Shown one piece after another: positions 1 to 12,410 of a stretch of 64,000 nt of DNA. The stretch lies in NCBI GenBank assembly GCA_035582835.1, contig JAYKAV010002453.1, positions 403,837 through 467,836 of the forward strand. The letters are read 5' to 3'. The notes under the pieces were generated by a model, which did no database searches, had not been told where the DNA came from, and saw only the letters and a list, made by a program, of their open reading frames with translations. A program made the position numbers and the translations under genes. Numbering within the stretch: position 1 is the stretch's first letter; each line of letters begins with the position of its first letter. The stretch comes from Phoebastria nigripes (Eukaryota; Chordata; Aves; Procellariiformes; Diomedeidae).

Positions 1-1004
1 TGCTGAACATCTGAAGTCAATTTTTGTTAATATAAAACAAAATGACTTAATGTTATTGAAATAAAACCATTGCTGAGATAAGGTAAAAATTACATCTGAA
101 GTGCTTTGCTTACATTAGTGCAATGAGATGGAATTTGATGCAAGATACTACTTAAGGATTTTTCCTATTGAAGAGACATTGAAGAGGCACACTATTTCAC
201 ACCAGAGAAGAGAGCAGGAAAGCAAAGAAAACTCTCCAGGTTCCTATTATAAAAATCCACTGCACAAAGGAAAAAAAAAAAGAAAAAAACAAAATCTGCA
301 TTTCCAGTACATAGCTGCATTTGCAGATCCCCAAGATCACTGCTTGAAGTAAAATAAATGCCTCTCTGTCTGCCAGCCTGCACTGTCATGGGATACCCTC
401 TCTGCAAACTGTCATCCACTGCTTCAATTTCACTTTGTGAGCTGAATTTGCATACGAGTTATTTGTTATCAATTCTTCTCCAAGCAATAGGAAATGTTCC
501 TCCAAAGGTTTAACCTGTGACAAGCCTCCTCATTACTTCCGAGTCCAGAAAAAGGACATGAACTCTTTTGTTTCTCTACAGGCAGACAGACATCAGATGT
601 ACTTTCTGGTACATGGCCACTTTTTCAGGCAACAGCTCATACCACAGTGATACGGTTAGTCTGAGATATTTTACTGGTGCCATTGTGTGCCACAAACTTG
701 TCTCCACACCGAGAGCCTGGGGGATGAATTCTCCCGTTACACACATTTTGACACCCTGGAAGATTTTAATAGGTTTACCAGGCACCAGCTGTGAGCCAAT
801 CTATCTTGCTGGCAGCTGCAAGTACCAGACTGCTTTATGCTTTCCTTTTCTTCGGTGTCCAGGTAATCTGTTTTTGGAACTTTCTGTGAATGTTAACAGC
901 ATCAATCATGCATCAACAGCAGAGACATGTGGCAACAAGAGCGCAGAGCTGCCAAAAGCAAAGAACTTCTCACCAAAGAAATTCTTCTTACCAAGCCATC
1001 TATT

Positions 1005-1054
1005 AAAAAAGAAAAAAAAGAGAGAAAGAAAGATAGAAAGAAAGGAAAAAAAAA
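1005..1054. repeat. GA/GAAA-type purine tract
   Basis: About 50 bases of uninterrupted A and G apart from one T, with GAAA and GAAAG units. Low-complexity sequence in EML4 intron 2. Confidence 0.85.
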
Positions 1055-3058
1055 CCCACAAACGCACCCACACACTATAATCCCCCCAAACCCTGTAGCT
1101 GCTGGGGACCTGTTCCCAAATCAAGCCCTTTCACATTTCTAATCCTCAACACTATCTTTGGACCTAGTAATTTCTCCTTTGTGTAGTTATTCTTAGGTGT
1201 GTGCAGAGATGGAGAAGTACTATTGTAGCCTTTTTATTTTGAAAAGCTTATCTCTTTTTAGAATGACTTTGCATTGAGAAATACTAAAGAGGAGAACAAG
1301 CCACATGCAAACACTCCCAGTCTGCTTTTCACTGTGCGATAACAGACAAGTGCTAATTCTGTTGCAATCCCTACTAGAGGTATTTCCCTCATACAGTATC
1401 TCCACTTCATGCTTTACTAGGAGGCACTAAGGTGGCTAAAAAAATCTCACCCTTTAGCTTATCTCATACAGTTTGCAAATCACCTACCCCTGTATGAAGA
1501 GCAGCTTGCTTCTGAGGCAGGGCTAGACAGACAAAATCATAGGTAGTAACCTCCTGACTGATAGCCCATGGGTTAGAAACAAAAATCTACCCATGCCCAT
1601 GTGAACTTTTTCACTGAAGACTGGACTAAGTTCAAAATAATCATGCAACAGAAATGTAGGAAAAAAGAAAAACAAAGACTATAAGGATAATACAAAAAAT
1701 TTTAGCTTCAGCTATGGTTGATTCAATCTGTCAATCTAAAATAAAGGGATAAGAAAAATAAGAACAGAATAAGCTCACCAGATATGCAATGCAGACAAAC
1801 TAACACAAAGGATGAAGAGAGATCTTTTTGCACCAAGTTGGGCCATCAACTTCAGAATGAGAAAAATCAGTGAAAAAGCGATCGCGATTTATCCCCTTCA
1901 GCATGATTCACAGTCTGTTCACAACACTTATTTTTAGCCTATGAAAAACCTCTCTTCAAAGACACTGCTGAGGTGGCAACAAGAACAGAAATGGAGAGGT
2001 TTTAGAAAACTCATTTCAGCAACAAGTAGGAAAGACTCCTTCAAACTAGGTTAGATATTGTCTCTTACTCAGATTAAAACTCTTTTGTTTGATGGAAAGA
2101 TTCAAGTTGGCTTTTTCTGGTACTATGATTCTTGTAAATTCAGTTTATTTTAAAAGTAACTATCTCTCTGTGTTGCCATACTTCAAATTAAACACATTTC
2201 TCTCGATGTATTCAGAAATATATACACATCTATTCTCTTTGCTCATTATTTATGCCAGCATGTATTTAAGGGCTGCTGTGGAGACAAATACTTCTGTGAG
2301 TCAAAGCCTCAGCATTTTTTTAAAGAAAACCTACCTATAATATTTACCATGAAACTGCAACTGTTGTAATGCAGAAATCCAGATTCTTGACAGGATCACG
2401 AACACCAAAAAGAGTTTTGGAGGAATACAATTACCTTTGCAGCAACCATGACTTGACTAGTAACAGCCTGTTATGTACCCATAAAATACTTCAAAGAAAA
2501 ATTAACAATGACTTCCCTGAGTATTATTTTTGTATGACAATTCAGATCTTCTGGCAATCCTACTCATTCATGAAAATAATACATTTTGCTTTCTTAAAAC
2601 ATTTCAAGAGTTCTTTATCTATTGAATGAACTTAAAATACAGAAATCGAAAGTGGAACCTAAGGTATTACAAAAAGCTATATATGAACTTGTTTTGAAAT
2701 ATTTCAATTCAATCTCAAGCTCATTCTTCAAGTCTAATTTTAGACTTGTACAAAATTCCAGTGACTGCATGTGAGCATTTTGTTTTGTGACATCTTTATA
2801 CCTTCCCATATGCAGCTGATTTAATGATAAACAGTGAAGTTAATGTGTTGCCTGGTGGTATTAGGTAACTGAACACAATGGGGACACATCCACCACAAAT
2901 TAAATACAGCGCCAATTAGTCATAACTCATGTAAGTTCAATGTATTAGCTCATATGTGTACATCTCTGTCCCCACCCCATCTCTTTCTTCACAGTTACGT
3001 GCTGTTGTCAATTGGTAGAGATGTAAGAGCACAAAGCTGAAGATATTTAGATATTCCA

Positions 3059-3074
3059 CCCCCCCCCCCCCCCC
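3059..3074. repeat. Poly-C run (16 C)
   Basis: Sixteen consecutive C residues flanked by ATTCCA and AAATAATTAA. The length is prone to sequencing and polymerase slippage. Confidence 0.9.
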
Positions 3075-4710
3075 AAATAATTAATTTATTTTTCACTGAA
3101 CAAATTCACCTGGAGAACTCGGTATGGCCCCAGGACCCCCAGAGTCCCACTAAGGAGATGACCCGCAAGGCATTTTGCAGAACATCGCCAAGTTTGCCCT
3201 GCCTGTGCACAGAGTTTGCTGGGTATTAGACAGCTCCAAGCCAAAGGTCTTTAGCCAAGTTTGTGCATATCCCAGCTCATCTGCATTTAAATGGGAAGAA
3301 TAAGGTCCTATGTTGCGCACATTTTGCCCACAGTTTTCCAGTTGGACATTTTCTTTTTGTCATAATGGACAGCAGACAGCAAAGATTGATTTAGTCGAAA
3401 TACTTGCTAGAGCTCTATTTACACAGAGTTAGAGAAGGAAGTCTCAATCTTGATGAGACCAGAGATGCATATCGGGTAGATAAAAGCTGCATTTATAAGC
3501 AGGGATGACAACAGTCTACCATTTAGCAAGCAAGAGAGAATGGCAGTATTCAGAGCCCAAGCCAATTAAGCATCATCACTTCCTTCCATCTGGCAGAGAG
3601 ACTGCAAAAACACTTAATTAAGGAATTTGATCTCTCTGCCACATCTAAAATAATTCAAACTTTCAGCATTTTCAGCTTTTGCATTTTCAGCCTGTATAAT
3701 GCAGCCACCCAAACAAACATAGGCTATATGATGTGTCAGTTCAGTATTATACTGGCATTGGTGTAATGGGTGTACTTCAAGGCTGAAATAAAGGGATTGA
3801 GCCCAGAAAACTGCACTGCATGTTTTGATGGGGATACATGCATTTATGGTGAATTAGAACTGTGAATTATCTGAAATATGACCTAAACTTTTATTTAATC
3901 AGAGGCTTAATATGTACCACAAACACACATAGCCGTAGTTCTCTCTGAATACGCAACTTTAAGTTGGAGTAAATTCAAATAACTCGATTCAAATAGTTCT
4001 CCAGAACAGAAAAGGAAATGTTCATGGGAAAAAAAAAAGTATGTTATAATTAGTGCAAACAGCATCTAGTTTCTTTACTTTTAAACAATCCTATATATTT
4101 CAAAGTTACAATGGAAAAGTTACTAGCCTCTAGGCAAAAGAGATGCTACACGGCCAGTTCTTACAAGAAACCTACTGGTGATGAGTTATCTCTGTAGATG
4201 AACAAAAATTAACTATATTCAGAAAACTTCCTTATTTGGTGGCAATGTGTTTTGGGTTTTTTGTTTAGTTCAGTTTTGTTTTTTAATTTAGGAGCAGGGG
4301 GAAATGTAGCCTCTGATACACCCCTTCACTGAGTAACTTCTACATGAAGTCAAAGCTGAGACTCAGAGCTGCTCATAAGTCCCAGAACCCCCAGTGGCAG
4401 GTTAATGACCGCAACTGTAAAGCATTTCACCATTTAAATTAAAACAGGAACCCTTTAACAAGAAGTAAGGTAAATTTTCAGGGGTGTTAAGTACCTAAAA
4501 ACATTAGCAAACAGCAAAATTAATAAGCATGTTTCAGATATCTGTTAGCCATACACTATAAAGCTACTCTTAAAAAAACTAACCCCTCCAGCTCAAAATA
4601 TACCTGCCTTTCCAAATGAGACAGAAAAGGGAAAAAAGAAGTGATCAATGGAGAACATTCTAAATGATAACATTCTGACTCTGGAAGGAATTTACCAAAT
4701 ATGGGCTTAC

Positions 4711-4893
4711 CTTTACTTGGTGCTGATTTTCTCACAGAAGCTACATGGTCTTCAGAGATAGCAAGACGCCTTAGCACATCAGCCAATGCTGCTTTTAGCA
4801 CAGTGATTTCATCTTCTTGTTGCTGTACTCTCAGCTCCAGGGCTGAAAGACGGTCCTGGACATCAGACGTGCTCGCAGCTGAGATGCTGTCAT
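4711..4893 (-). CDS. EML4: EML4 coding exon 2 (N-terminal trimerisation coiled coil)
   Basis: Internal coding exon of a WD-repeat microtubule-associated protein of the EMAP-like family. On the minus strand the acceptor is a pyrimidine-rich tract ending TGTACAG, and the donor reads AAAG followed by GTAAGCC. The exon is 183 bp and starts and ends in phase 1. It encodes D-D-S-I-S-A-A-S-T-S followed by a heptad-rich stretch (DRLSALELRV, QQQEDEITVL, KAALADVLRRL, AISEDHVASV). From memory this is almost residue-for-residue human EML4 positions 9-69, with conservative changes such as LELRV for LESRV and a diverged tail RKSAPSK. In the family this segment forms the trimerisation domain, which helps attach the protein to microtubules and is the oligomerising part kept in EML4-ALK fusions. 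The basic linker, HELP motif and WD propellers are encoded by later exons beyond position 1. ALADVLRRLAISEDHV favours EML4 over EML1, EML2 and EML3. Confidence 0.97.
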
Positions 4894-7800
4894 CTGTACA
4901 GCGGGAAAACGGAGCAGAAAGAGGCATTTAACTGTTTTGTTCTAAACTAAAGCCATAGAAAGAAGCATGTACAGCATGAGTACATCTGTCCCATCATTTT
5001 GAAATACTGAAGACGTTCAAACATGTTCAGGCAAAGAAGGAATAGATATTATGTTAAACGTATCAAATTAATGCTTCAAGACAGAAATGTTACTAATCAT
5101 TAGCTAAGACAGAAGGCCTAAGGAGTGTGGCCCTATTACAATCAGAAGAGGAAATGTGTTTTCTGTTAAAATAGTGTAGAAAGAAAAACATGCTTACCAG
5201 TAGAAGGAAGACTGAAATTAAGCTTATTTAAATAGCCAACTGAATTAGCTAAAAAGGTATAAAATTGTGGTCAAATTTTGCAATATATTCTTTTGGAACT
5301 GTTGAAGAATTTTAAACGTGATCCTTAATTTTAAAGCAAGATGTAAAGTTAAAAAAAAAAAAAAATCCACAGTTGAACATACAAGTATTGCTAGCCATGA
5401 CCTAATGGCATCAAGTGGCAATCTCAATTTAAATGGTCTAGATCAGAGTTCTTAACTCCAATTCCTTCTCTCTAACTTTTTTCACATCACCACCCTGCAT
5501 GTGCCAAAAAAATATATGACATTATAACATTTGGCCTGAAGTGAACAGAAGATAAATACACTACAAAAAGGTTCCAAAAATCTGTTTGGCCACACAGAGA
5601 TAGATTAGCATTGAAGGCATAATCCAGCCAAATCTATTCTTCAGTGGTAAAAAGGAAATTACAGCTTCTGCATACTCTTTGCCTTTGACAGTTCTTTGCA
5701 TTATTTCTGCCAAGCCAAAATAACACATAACAGATTTTTTTATTTGGCTGTTCCAATAAATCACAGGCCAACCACTAAAAAAGACCCATAAAAGAATATG
5801 TTGCTCAATCACAAGGTACTGAATTCCTTATCCATCCTGATTTAGCTTACTAAAAACTCAGGAAGGAACTTCTAATACAGGTTTACAAAATTTACCTGTA
5901 TTATACAGACAGACAGTATGAGCTAATATTCTATGAAATATATACAAACAGCAAATTTCCACATAAGGGTAAATAGCTGGATATTATTAATGTGATTACA
6001 TACAATCTAAACTTTAGTTCACTAATCTTTTGAAGACATACCAAGGGGAAAAAAAAGTTAATATACGCCACAATCCCAAAACTCTGTTTTTCACTGAAAA
6101 AAACCTTAATCTTTGAAATACTTCCATAAGGGCACTTTTAAAATAAAGGTAAGTAAAAGAAACACTGGGCCAAACCCCTCCAATGAATTAAATATGAAAG
6201 AAATTAAGGAGTTTAATGCCAACTTCCATTCAGTTAAAACATGGTACTCACTACTGAAGGAGCAAGAATTGAACCAACCAAAATAATCACAGTAATACTT
6301 TCACAACACTAACAAAATTCCTACAAGGAATTAGTAAAACAAACTAATAGTAGTAGTGAAATGTATTCACAATTATTATTAAACTGAAAGGAACAGTTAA
6401 AATTACATTGATAAAACAACTCCTACAAGAAGACAGTTTTGCATATTGCTTTAATTCACTATTTGGTTAAACCAAAAGCAGAAGTGTATCACTTCATGGT
6501 TAATACTGTATTCATTCAGGCTAATAAATAAAAAGACCTGCAGGGGAATTAATAAGGCAGGTAATCAGACTGAAATCCGGAGACAACGGATCAGAACAAC
6601 TCTGAACAAAATGCCTTTAATATCACCAGCCATAACTGTACCTCCTATATGCAGAAAAGTTACTTTAACGACTCCATAGGCCAGCATATCCGATGCTCTC
6701 TCAACAGTACTTTACAAATACAGACCAGTGACAGCTACCGCAGGTTGGGAAGGACTGTGTAAGATTCTTTTATTAAACACCCCATTTTCAAAACATAAAA
6801 CCCCATCTGTTTTAAGGAGCTAGTAGAAGTTTCTACAAGCACACGTACCTATGCAGCATATCAAAAGGAACTAAGGTAAATTTACATAAATTAATTAATG
6901 AAGAATAGTTTTTACTTTAGGGAAGTAAATGGACTGAAAGAAGTACCATATAATTCATACTTTTGCTATCCTTACAATATTAGCCTTTAAATATATACAG
7001 TGGACCAGTCAAAATGAACATTGCAGAAAACAGGGACAATTATTTTCAGAATTATTATGATCTTTATATTTCATCTTACACTGGAGTAGCAGTCCAAACA
7101 CAGAAGAGAGAAGTTTGACATTTCCTTAAAAAAGGAGAAAGAAAAAAGGGAAAAAAAAAAAAGGAAAGCTTAATTTTTTCCTTTTTTGTCTGCCAAAGCC
7201 TTCAATTAATGAACTATTAAAAGGTCTTATAATGGATAAATTATGGATAAATTCCCAGGCCATATAAATATACAGATTACTATAAAACATTTGTAAAAGG
7301 AGTAAGTAGCTATGTCAAATCATCATTTTAGAAGCCAGACGTTACTGTGTTCCCTGTGTGGAGTCCAAATAATAGTAATTACCAAACCAGGAAAGGCTCC
7401 ACTGTTGGTCGGTCTCTCCAATGAGCACAGATGCAAGCACTCTACCAGAGCGCTGGCTGCCTGACATGGACATCTTTTTTCCCACCAACTACTAACATTG
7501 ACTAGACTGCTTCTGCTGAACCCCAGCACCCCAAAAAAGGGACATATTAGATGGCTCCTGCAGTTCCCAAAGCCAGTTATGTCACTAACTTCAAAGGGGA
7601 ACAGGAGAGCAAATCCTTCTGCCCTGTAAGGGTAAGCTGCAATGCTTTTACCCCCTCAATATATCAAATGAGATGGTAGAGGAGTTGGCCAATGTTCACC
7701 TCTGTGACCTGTGCTATGGAGGCTTAACCCCTAGACATGGCATGGAGAGGCAGAAGGACCCTCAAACTCAACGTCATCGCAACAGCTTGTCAGAGGTCGT

Positions 7801-10160
7801 AGCTGTATAAATGGGGCATGAGTAGGAAACCAAGAAGGTTAAGCCATTTAGCCGATTCAAAAATAGGCAAAGCAATGGGCTACATGTGTACAATGGCAGA
7901 AAAGAGGTTTCAAACCACCAGCGGCTGCTTTGCATTGCCAAGAGGGCACATGAGACACAGCGACTGAAAGAAGTTGGATAGCAAGAAGATCACTAGGAAA
8001 TCAAGAATATTTTGGTTGATCAAAGAACACAGTAGCACACTGGGAAGACATTTTATTGTTCTTTATCACTCTACAGAAGCAGCATCTGTTTCAAGGGATG
8101 ACAATCATGTATTACTCTGGCAACTATTAGAGAATTAAAATGAATGATTCCCAACCCAAATACCTCACCCATGACAGCAAATATTCAACTGAACTCCAAC
8201 ATGCCCTTCTTGGCAGTGTCTTGAAAAGTAAGTCAACTAGGGATTAGCTTAAAAGAAGATGCCTTGAAAGTAAACAACTGCAATCCTTGAGATCATTTTG
8301 ACAAATCTGCACAATGCAAAACTATGCTTTTTTTTTTTCCACAGAAGTTTTCAAAATCTCTTCCAGATTTCTTCTTCCGTTAAAAATACATTCTTACAAA
8401 CTAAATAACTACTTCAAAAGAAGTTTAAACAAAAAGCTTTCTTCAAGGGCATGCCCTTCCCCCTTCAGAGGGGAAAGAGCTCTTATGCAAGTACAAAGTC
8501 AGTCACTTATGAAGCAGAAGTCCACCTCCTCCCTTCCTCTTCTCCCACTCCTAAACATCTGGCCTTTCCCTTGTGCTGTCTCAGACATCTATCCAGGCCT
8601 TCCATGAGCCACTCTTAATTTACTAAACCAGAGGAAGATTTACTTATTTATTTATTTAAAGAGGGAAACCAGATTAGGGAATATAGCAAGAAATTTGTAA
8701 GTGCAATTGACCATTCATTCACTTAATAAATTTTAAAAAGACCTTTTTAGTTATCTGGTTATTTTTGTTATAACCAAATAGCATCATTTCTGATGTGTTG
8801 GTCATGCTTCCCAAGCTGTCCATGACCTATGCCTTCAAGACAGCCCCTGGGAACAAGATCCACTGCAAAAAAAGCACCACCTGCAGTGCTCGCTGGTAGT
8901 AGTGAGGAGACATCCACATAGATGTGGATCTAGGGTCCTTCAATCTTAAAAAGTGGTTTAAGATAAGAGTATTGGTACTCAAATGACAGCAAAAACATGC
9001 TAGGTCTAAACATACGGTACTGTAACTTTCAAAATAATATGTCTTGTTATTTTATCATAGTTCACTAGTTTGATATTTAATTTTAGCCGTTAAACATTAA
9101 TTCTTCCCCTCCTTTTGGAGTAAGCAGGGATGTATGGGATGCTTGTATTCAGTACTCATGAGACATCTGATGACCCTAAAAATTAGGATTCATTTTTCAT
9201 AGCCAACGAACAGCATTAAACAGACGCATTATGCTGCGTGGGACTCCTCACAGTCACATGAATCAAACCACTCCCAGCAGACTAAACAAAGCAGCAGCTC
9301 AACCTGTCCCTTAGACTTTAGCCAGGAACTTTGAAAAGGGTATCCAGTATGTAGTGATGGTACTTAACAAACCTCCCAACCCATGTATCACTCCTCTCCT
9401 CACACGTCACCAACCAGGCACGTGAGGATAACAGCATTTGAAAAGTATCACCCTTCATCACTGATGGCCTAGGAGAAATTTGAACTGGCTGCATTTAAAA
9501 AAAAAGTATCTTACTACTGAACTATCTATTCTGGGGCCCCTCAACAATTCCAGAGCATCCATTATCACTTCTCTGAGTCAATTCCTCCCAGCCCTGACTA
9601 AACATAAGTAAGGGCTTCATTTTAGACATAAGCAACATTTCAGAAAAACAAATTCTACAAACTCCAGCACATGGAAATTTAAACCACAGGGTGGAAAATC
9701 CTACATTTTATCCAATAAAGCCACACAAACCACAGATATTTTTAAACCCCTGCCTGCCAAGGCACCCACACAGTTTTCTGTGTTTTCCCCAGAGTGGCAC
9801 AAGTCTTTTATCACAGAAATGCAACAGAAATTACTTGGACTGGTATAAAGATCTGGCTGACAATTTCAGGAGTTAATTGGCCGAAAGGAACCCTTTCTCA
9901 CTAGGACCGTGATCTGCCCATCTGTACAGGAAGGTACGTATTCACAACTTGCAATTTTTATTCTGAAGAGCAGTGAATAATTTGACTCTGGATGAGGCTT
10001 ACATTTCCAGAGAGATAACTGACAAATTTGTTTTTCCTACCATGTCAAGTGAAAGAAAATTCTCTGCAGTTTCCTGCAGCTCACTTGTCTTAAGAGTAGC
10101 TTACAGAAGATGCTTATAAAAGATCAGGAATTCTGTTCCATACCTCTAATACATAACTCT

Positions 10161-10161
<1 letters not shown>

Positions 10162-10243
<82 letters not shown>
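10162..10243. repeat. Poly-A run of 82 bases
   Basis: Eighty-two consecutive A residues without interruption, about 190 bp before a CR1 fragment. CR1 elements do not end in poly-A, and no AATAAA-bearing retrocopy is evident just upstream, so this is best read as a long mononucleotide microsatellite. The true length is uncertain because assemblies handle such runs poorly. Confidence 0.9.
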
Positions 10244-10246
<3 letters not shown>

Positions 10247-10435
10247 ACACTCTACACTTTTGCCCACAGTATCTCCTTCCAGTATCTCCTTCACCTCCTC
10301 CAAAAGCTAGCACACACACAAATTATCTCGGTTTTGTAAGGGACGTGAGTCATGGAAGGAACATGAGAACAGGAATTAAAACACACAACACAAACGTGGA
10401 AGATTAAAAAAGCTTGATCTCACATTGGCTCACAT

Positions 10436-11398
10436 TGGCTGGGCGGCCGGGCCCAGAGAGTTGTGGTGAATGGAGCGAAGTCCACTTGGCAGCCGGTCAC
10501 GAGCGGTGTCTCCCAGGGCTCTGTTTTGGGGCCGGTCTTATTCAATATCTTTATTAACGATCTGGATGAGGGGATTGAGTGCTCCCTCAGTAAGTTTACA
10601 GATGACACCAAGCTGGCCGGCAGTGTCGATCTGCTCGAGGGTAGGAAGGCTCTGCAGACGGACCTGGACAGGCTGGATCGATGGGCTGAGGCCAACTGCA
10701 TGAGGTTCAACAAGGCCAAGTGCCGGGTCCTGCACTTTGGCCACAACAACCCCATGCAANGCTACAGGCTGGGGGAAGAGTGGCTGGAAAGCTGCCTGTC
10801 GGAAAAGGACCTGGGGGTGCTGGTTGACAGCCGGCTGAACGTGAGCCGGCAGTGTGCCCAGGTGGCCAAGAAGGCCAATGGCATCCTGGCCTGGATCAGA
10901 AATAGTGTGGCCAGCAGGANTANGGAGGTGATTGTNCCCCTGTACTCGGCACTGGTGAGGCCCCACCTTGAATACTGTGTTCAGTTTTGGGCCCCTCACT
11001 ACAAGAAGGACATTGAGGTGCTGGAGCGTGTCCAGAGGAGGGCAACGAAGCTGGTGAAGGGTCTGGAGAGCAAGTCTTAGGAGGAACGGCTGAGGGAACT
11101 GGGACTGTTCAGTCTGGAGAAGAGGAGGCTCAGGGGAGACCTTATTGCCCTCTACAACTACCTGAAAGGAGGTTGCAGCGAGGTGGGTGTTGGTCTCTTC
11201 TGCCAAGCAACTAGCGATAGGACGAGAGGAAATGGCCTCAAGTTGCGCCAGGGGAGGTTTAGATTGGACATTAGGAAAAATTTCTTTACTGAAAGAGTGG
11301 TTAAGCCTTGGAACAGGCTGCCCAGGGAAGTGGTGGAGTCACCATCCCTGGAAGTATTTAAAAGACGTGTAGATGAGGCGCTTAGGGACATGGTTTAG
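10436..11398 (+). pseudogene. CR1 ORF2 remnant (reverse transcriptase C-terminal half)
   Basis: An almost continuous ORF2 frame without its own start codon. It shows the RT motif block [18 protein letters not shown], then FTDDTKL containing the Asp-Asp of the polymerase active site, then the CR1 C-terminal words [55 protein letters not shown] and [20 protein letters not shown], ending DMV-stop. One in-frame TAG at 11078-11080 interrupts it where other CR1 copies have a Tyr codon. The frame is otherwise uninterrupted apart from the ambiguous bases. The endonuclease domain and N-terminal RT are absent, so the fragment cannot move itself. Confidence 0.95.
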
Positions 11399-11484
11399 TG
11401 GGGCATGGTGGTGTTGGGTTGATGGTTGGACTTGATGATCTTAGAGGTCTTTTCTAACCTTAATGATTCTATGATTCTATGATT
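10436..11484 (+). mobile_element. CR1 LINE fragment, copy 1 (5'-truncated, 3' end intact)
   Basis: About 1.05 kb of a CR1 non-LTR retrotransposon, antisense to EML4. Homology starts around TGGCTGGGCGG, in the reverse transcriptase part of ORF2. It runs through the ORF2 end and 3' UTR and finishes with two ATTCTATG-type octamers plus ATT, the usual CR1 terminus. The 5' truncation is typical of CR1 copies. Four ambiguous bases (10760, 10920, 10923, 10936) fall inside it. It is very similar to copy 3, so it belongs to a fairly young family. Confidence 0.97.
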
Positions 11485-12285
11485 AATTATTGGAGACAAA
11501 GGTAAAATCTCTTTCTGTACTTTTCTGCAGAACAGTAATACAGATGCTTTGAGATGGGTACAGATAAGTCATTGACTGCAGACAGTGGTCCCCAACTCAC
11601 AGCTCTCAAATATGCGGCACTGTTAGTACTTCCAACACTAGCTACGCCTTGTATTTTTCTCTTCCACAGACATTTCTTCAGGTTTTCGGGCAGAATGCAT
11701 GTTGTCACACTCCGCTCGTTTGCTCGGGGTTGATGCTGCATGAGCATCATCATGTTGAGAAAACTGTCTTCCTTGTGCAGCTCATTAGATTGTTTATGTT
11801 TCGTAGTCCAATCTTATTTTAGTCCCCTACATGCTAGTTAATAAAAAAAGATGTATTACTCTCCACTAGCCTTTCACAAGCCACTTTAAACACAAGCCCA
11901 CAGTAAGCAGTAAGTTTATTTGCACAGATCCTACTGCAGAATCAGACCATAAAATGAGTGCAACGCCTAGTGGATAGTGCCTTAAACATCAAAAGTGATC
12001 ATCCCAATGGATAATCTGCATTTTTTTTCATAAACCACATAAAAAGATTGCTTATTATTCACTTTAAAATATAGCAGTGCAATCCACCATGTTAACTGAT
12101 GGATACAGAACTTGGCCATAAAAAAACCCAACAAACCAACAACAAAAAACCCCCAACCCTCACTCAAGTCTGAAAATCTAGACTGTGCCTAAAAACCTCA
12201 GTCAAAACCCTGAAAGGAATACAATTTTTGCTGTTAAGAATTTATGCATGACTTGAATACGTGTAAACTGACCCACATGGAATAG

Positions 12286-12307
12286 ATCTATACAGATCTG
12301 TATAGAT
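12286..12307. repeat. 22-bp perfect palindrome
   Basis: Each half is ATCTATACAGA followed by its exact reverse complement, centred on AGATCT with no spacer. It lies in intron 1 just upstream of an A/C-rich low-complexity stretch. No known binding motif of this length is recognised. Confidence 0.9.
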
Positions 12308-12330
12308 AATCATACACCCCAAAACTCAAT

Positions 12331-12410
12331 TAAAAAAAAACAAAACAAAACAAACAAAAAAAAACCAACCAAAAAAACCAACCAACCAAACAAAAAACAA
12401 CCACCAAACA
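12331..12410. repeat. A/C-rich low-complexity repeat (CAAA and CCAA units)
   Basis: Eighty bases made only of A and C apart from the first T, with CAAAA, ACCA and CCAA units. A degenerate microsatellite. Confidence 0.85.

Larger units (their letters stand above)
1..4710 (-). other. EML4 intron 2 (partial)
   Basis: AT-rich, non-coding sequence downstream of exon 2 on the gene's strand. I looked for an EML4 exon 3 (a peptide like QPSPRAVIPMSCITNG after a phase-1 acceptor) and did not see one, so exon 3 lies beyond position 1. Contents are an A/G purine tract (1005-1054), a 16-base C run (3059-3074) and otherwise unremarkable sequence. The short open frames show no family resemblance. Confidence 0.8.

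Noticed and set aside
10110..10310. Poly-lysine open frame
   Set aside because: A translation of the poly-A run, not a gene.
10538..11206. 222-codon minus-strand frame opposite CR1
   Set aside because: A shadow of the CR1 ORF2 on the plus strand, which carries the recognisable RT motifs.
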